Shown here: piece after piece, positions 6,509 to 7,165 of the stretch
How positions within the stretch are numbered: the first letter of the stretch is position 1
Layout: every line of letters begins with the position of its first letter
From: Rugosibacter sp.
GTDB taxonomy: Bacteria; Pseudomonadota; Gammaproteobacteria; Burkholderiales; Rhodocyclaceae
Direction of reading: 5' to 3'
Assembly (NCBI GenBank): GCA_023257495.1
Contig: JALRCC010000252.1
Location: forward strand, 1-7,165
DNA length: 7,165 nt
Position numbers and translations under genes: made by a program
The notes under the pieces: generated by a model
The model's input: the letters and a program-made list of their open reading frames with translations, nothing else
The model's database searches: none
Told to the model about the DNA's origin: nothing

Positions 6509-7126
6509 ATGAACCGTGAAAATTTTTGCCAATTCCTGAAGCCGAACAACATGCCAAATAATCCGAGCTGGCTGTACTTTTGCCTTGTTCGCGCTCTGCG
6601 GGTTTTGGTGGTGATGGGCGGCCTGGGTTTGCTCGGCGCATTGCCCGCCCATGCCGATGTGCCGGCTGTTGGCACACTGGCACCAGACTTTACGCTACCC
6701 GATCAGAACGGCAAACCATGGCGACTTCAGGAGATGCGTGGCCGATGGGTTGTGCTTTACTTCTATCCGAAAGATGACACCCCAGGTTGCACGCAGGAAG
6801 CGTGTCAATTTCGCGATGATTTGCACGCGTTGACAGCGCTGGGCGCTCAGGTTGTGGGTGTGAGTGTGGATGACTCGGCATCCCACAAGAAATTTGCGGA
6901 CAAGTATCACCTGCCTTTTCCTTTGTTAGCGGATCAGAATGCTGCAGTTGCGGTTAGCTATGGGGCGTTATCCGACTTGCTGGTTGTCAAGTATGCTAAA
7001 CGCTACACGTTTCTGATTGATCCGCAGGGAAAAATTGCCAAAACTTATCTGCAGGTGGATACATCGCGTCACTCAACAGAGATCGTGAATGATTTGAGGC
7101 GGTTGGTGCAGGTCAAACGCAGATAA
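6509..7126 (+). CDS. Bcp-type (AhpC/TSA family) peroxiredoxin with N-terminal export signal
   Basis: This 205-residue protein is an atypical 2-Cys peroxiredoxin of the Bcp/PrxQ type, which reduces hydrogen peroxide and organic hydroperoxides. The thioredoxin-fold domain begins at about residue 51 with GTLAPDFTLPDQNGK. The active-site motif YPKDDTPGCTQEAC (86-99) carries peroxidatic Cys94 and, five residues on, Cys99, the resolving cysteine of the Bcp pattern. KRYTFLIDPQGKI near the C terminus includes the conserved catalytic arginine. Cytoplasmic Bcp is about 155 residues. The extra N-terminal ~50 residues contain basic residues, a hydrophobic stretch (about 29-45) and an Ala-His-Ala site before Asp50, so this looks like an exported, probably periplasmic form. 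The n-region is long (about 27 residues from 6509); a start at 6551 would give a more typical signal peptide. The gene is probably co-transcribed with phrB. Confidence 0.9.
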   Translation: MNRENFCQFLKPNNMPNNPSWLYFCLVRALRVLVVMGGLGLLGALPAHADVPAVGTLAPDFTLPDQNGKPWRLQEMRGRWVVLYFYPKDDTPGCTQEACQFRDDLHALTALGAQVVGVSVDDSASHKKFADKYHLPFPLLADQNAAVAVSYGALSDLLVVKYAKRYTFLIDPQGKIAKTYLQVDTSRHSTEIVNDLRRLVQVKRR

Positions 7127-7131
7127 AAAGA

Positions 7132-7159
7132 TGATCCGCCATCCAAAGACAGCGGATCA
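7132..7159 (-). terminator. Candidate intrinsic terminator hairpin past the peroxiredoxin gene
   Basis: TGATCCGC (7132-7139) and GCGGATCA (7152-7159) form a perfect 8-bp stem with a 12-base loop. On the plus strand no T-run follows before the window ends. On the minus strand the stem is followed, after two bases, by TTTTT. It therefore fits a Rho-independent terminator for a convergent minus-strand gene beyond the window better than one for the peroxiredoxin gene. It could act in both directions. Confidence 0.45.
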
Positions 7160-7165
7160 CCGTCA

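Overview
This 7.2 kb window looks like ordinary, densely packed housekeeping chromosome from a proteobacterium, most likely a betaproteobacterium. The clues are the moderate-to-high GC content and the TSKGGTT form of the ProC signature, which I associate with betaproteobacteria. A third clue is the order yqgE-ruvX-pyrR-pyrB-pyrC', in which the PyrC protein is a degenerate dihydroorotase. Pseudomonas has a related gene neighbourhood, so a gammaproteobacterium is not excluded. No RNA gene, insertion sequence, phage gene, CRISPR array or large repeat is visible, and no gap between genes exceeds about 65 bases.

Left arm (1-1175, + strand): the end of proC (proline biosynthesis), then yggT (integral membrane protein) and yggU (DUF167). 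This is the downstream part of the common yggS-proC-yggT-yggU cluster. yggT and yggU overlap by ATGA.

Centre (1181-4971, - strand): a five-gene operon read right to left as yqgE/algH, ruvX/yqgF, pyrR, pyrB, pyrC'. The genes overlap by 8, 20 and 4 bases, and the last pair is separated by 1 base. PyrB (catalytic aspartate transcarbamoylase) and PyrC' (a dihydroorotase-like protein that has lost five of six expected metal ligands) should assemble into a class A ATCase dodecamer. A functional dihydroorotase must therefore be encoded elsewhere. A candidate promoter lies just ahead of yqgE and would give an almost leaderless mRNA. The operon ends 5 bases from the convergent yggU.

Right arm (5037-7126, + strand): phrB (class I CPD photolyase with its key residues intact), followed 2 bases later by a Bcp-type peroxiredoxin with an N-terminal signal sequence. 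The pair looks co-transcribed and pairs UV-damage repair with peroxide removal in the cell envelope. The last bases of the window hold a hairpin whose T-run is on the minus-strand side.

I found no clearly new biological system. The points most worth following up are the PyrC' pseudoenzyme, a PyrR that may lack the RNA-binding features of the Bacillus attenuator protein, the tightly interlocked operon, and the exported peroxiredoxin coupled to photolyase.
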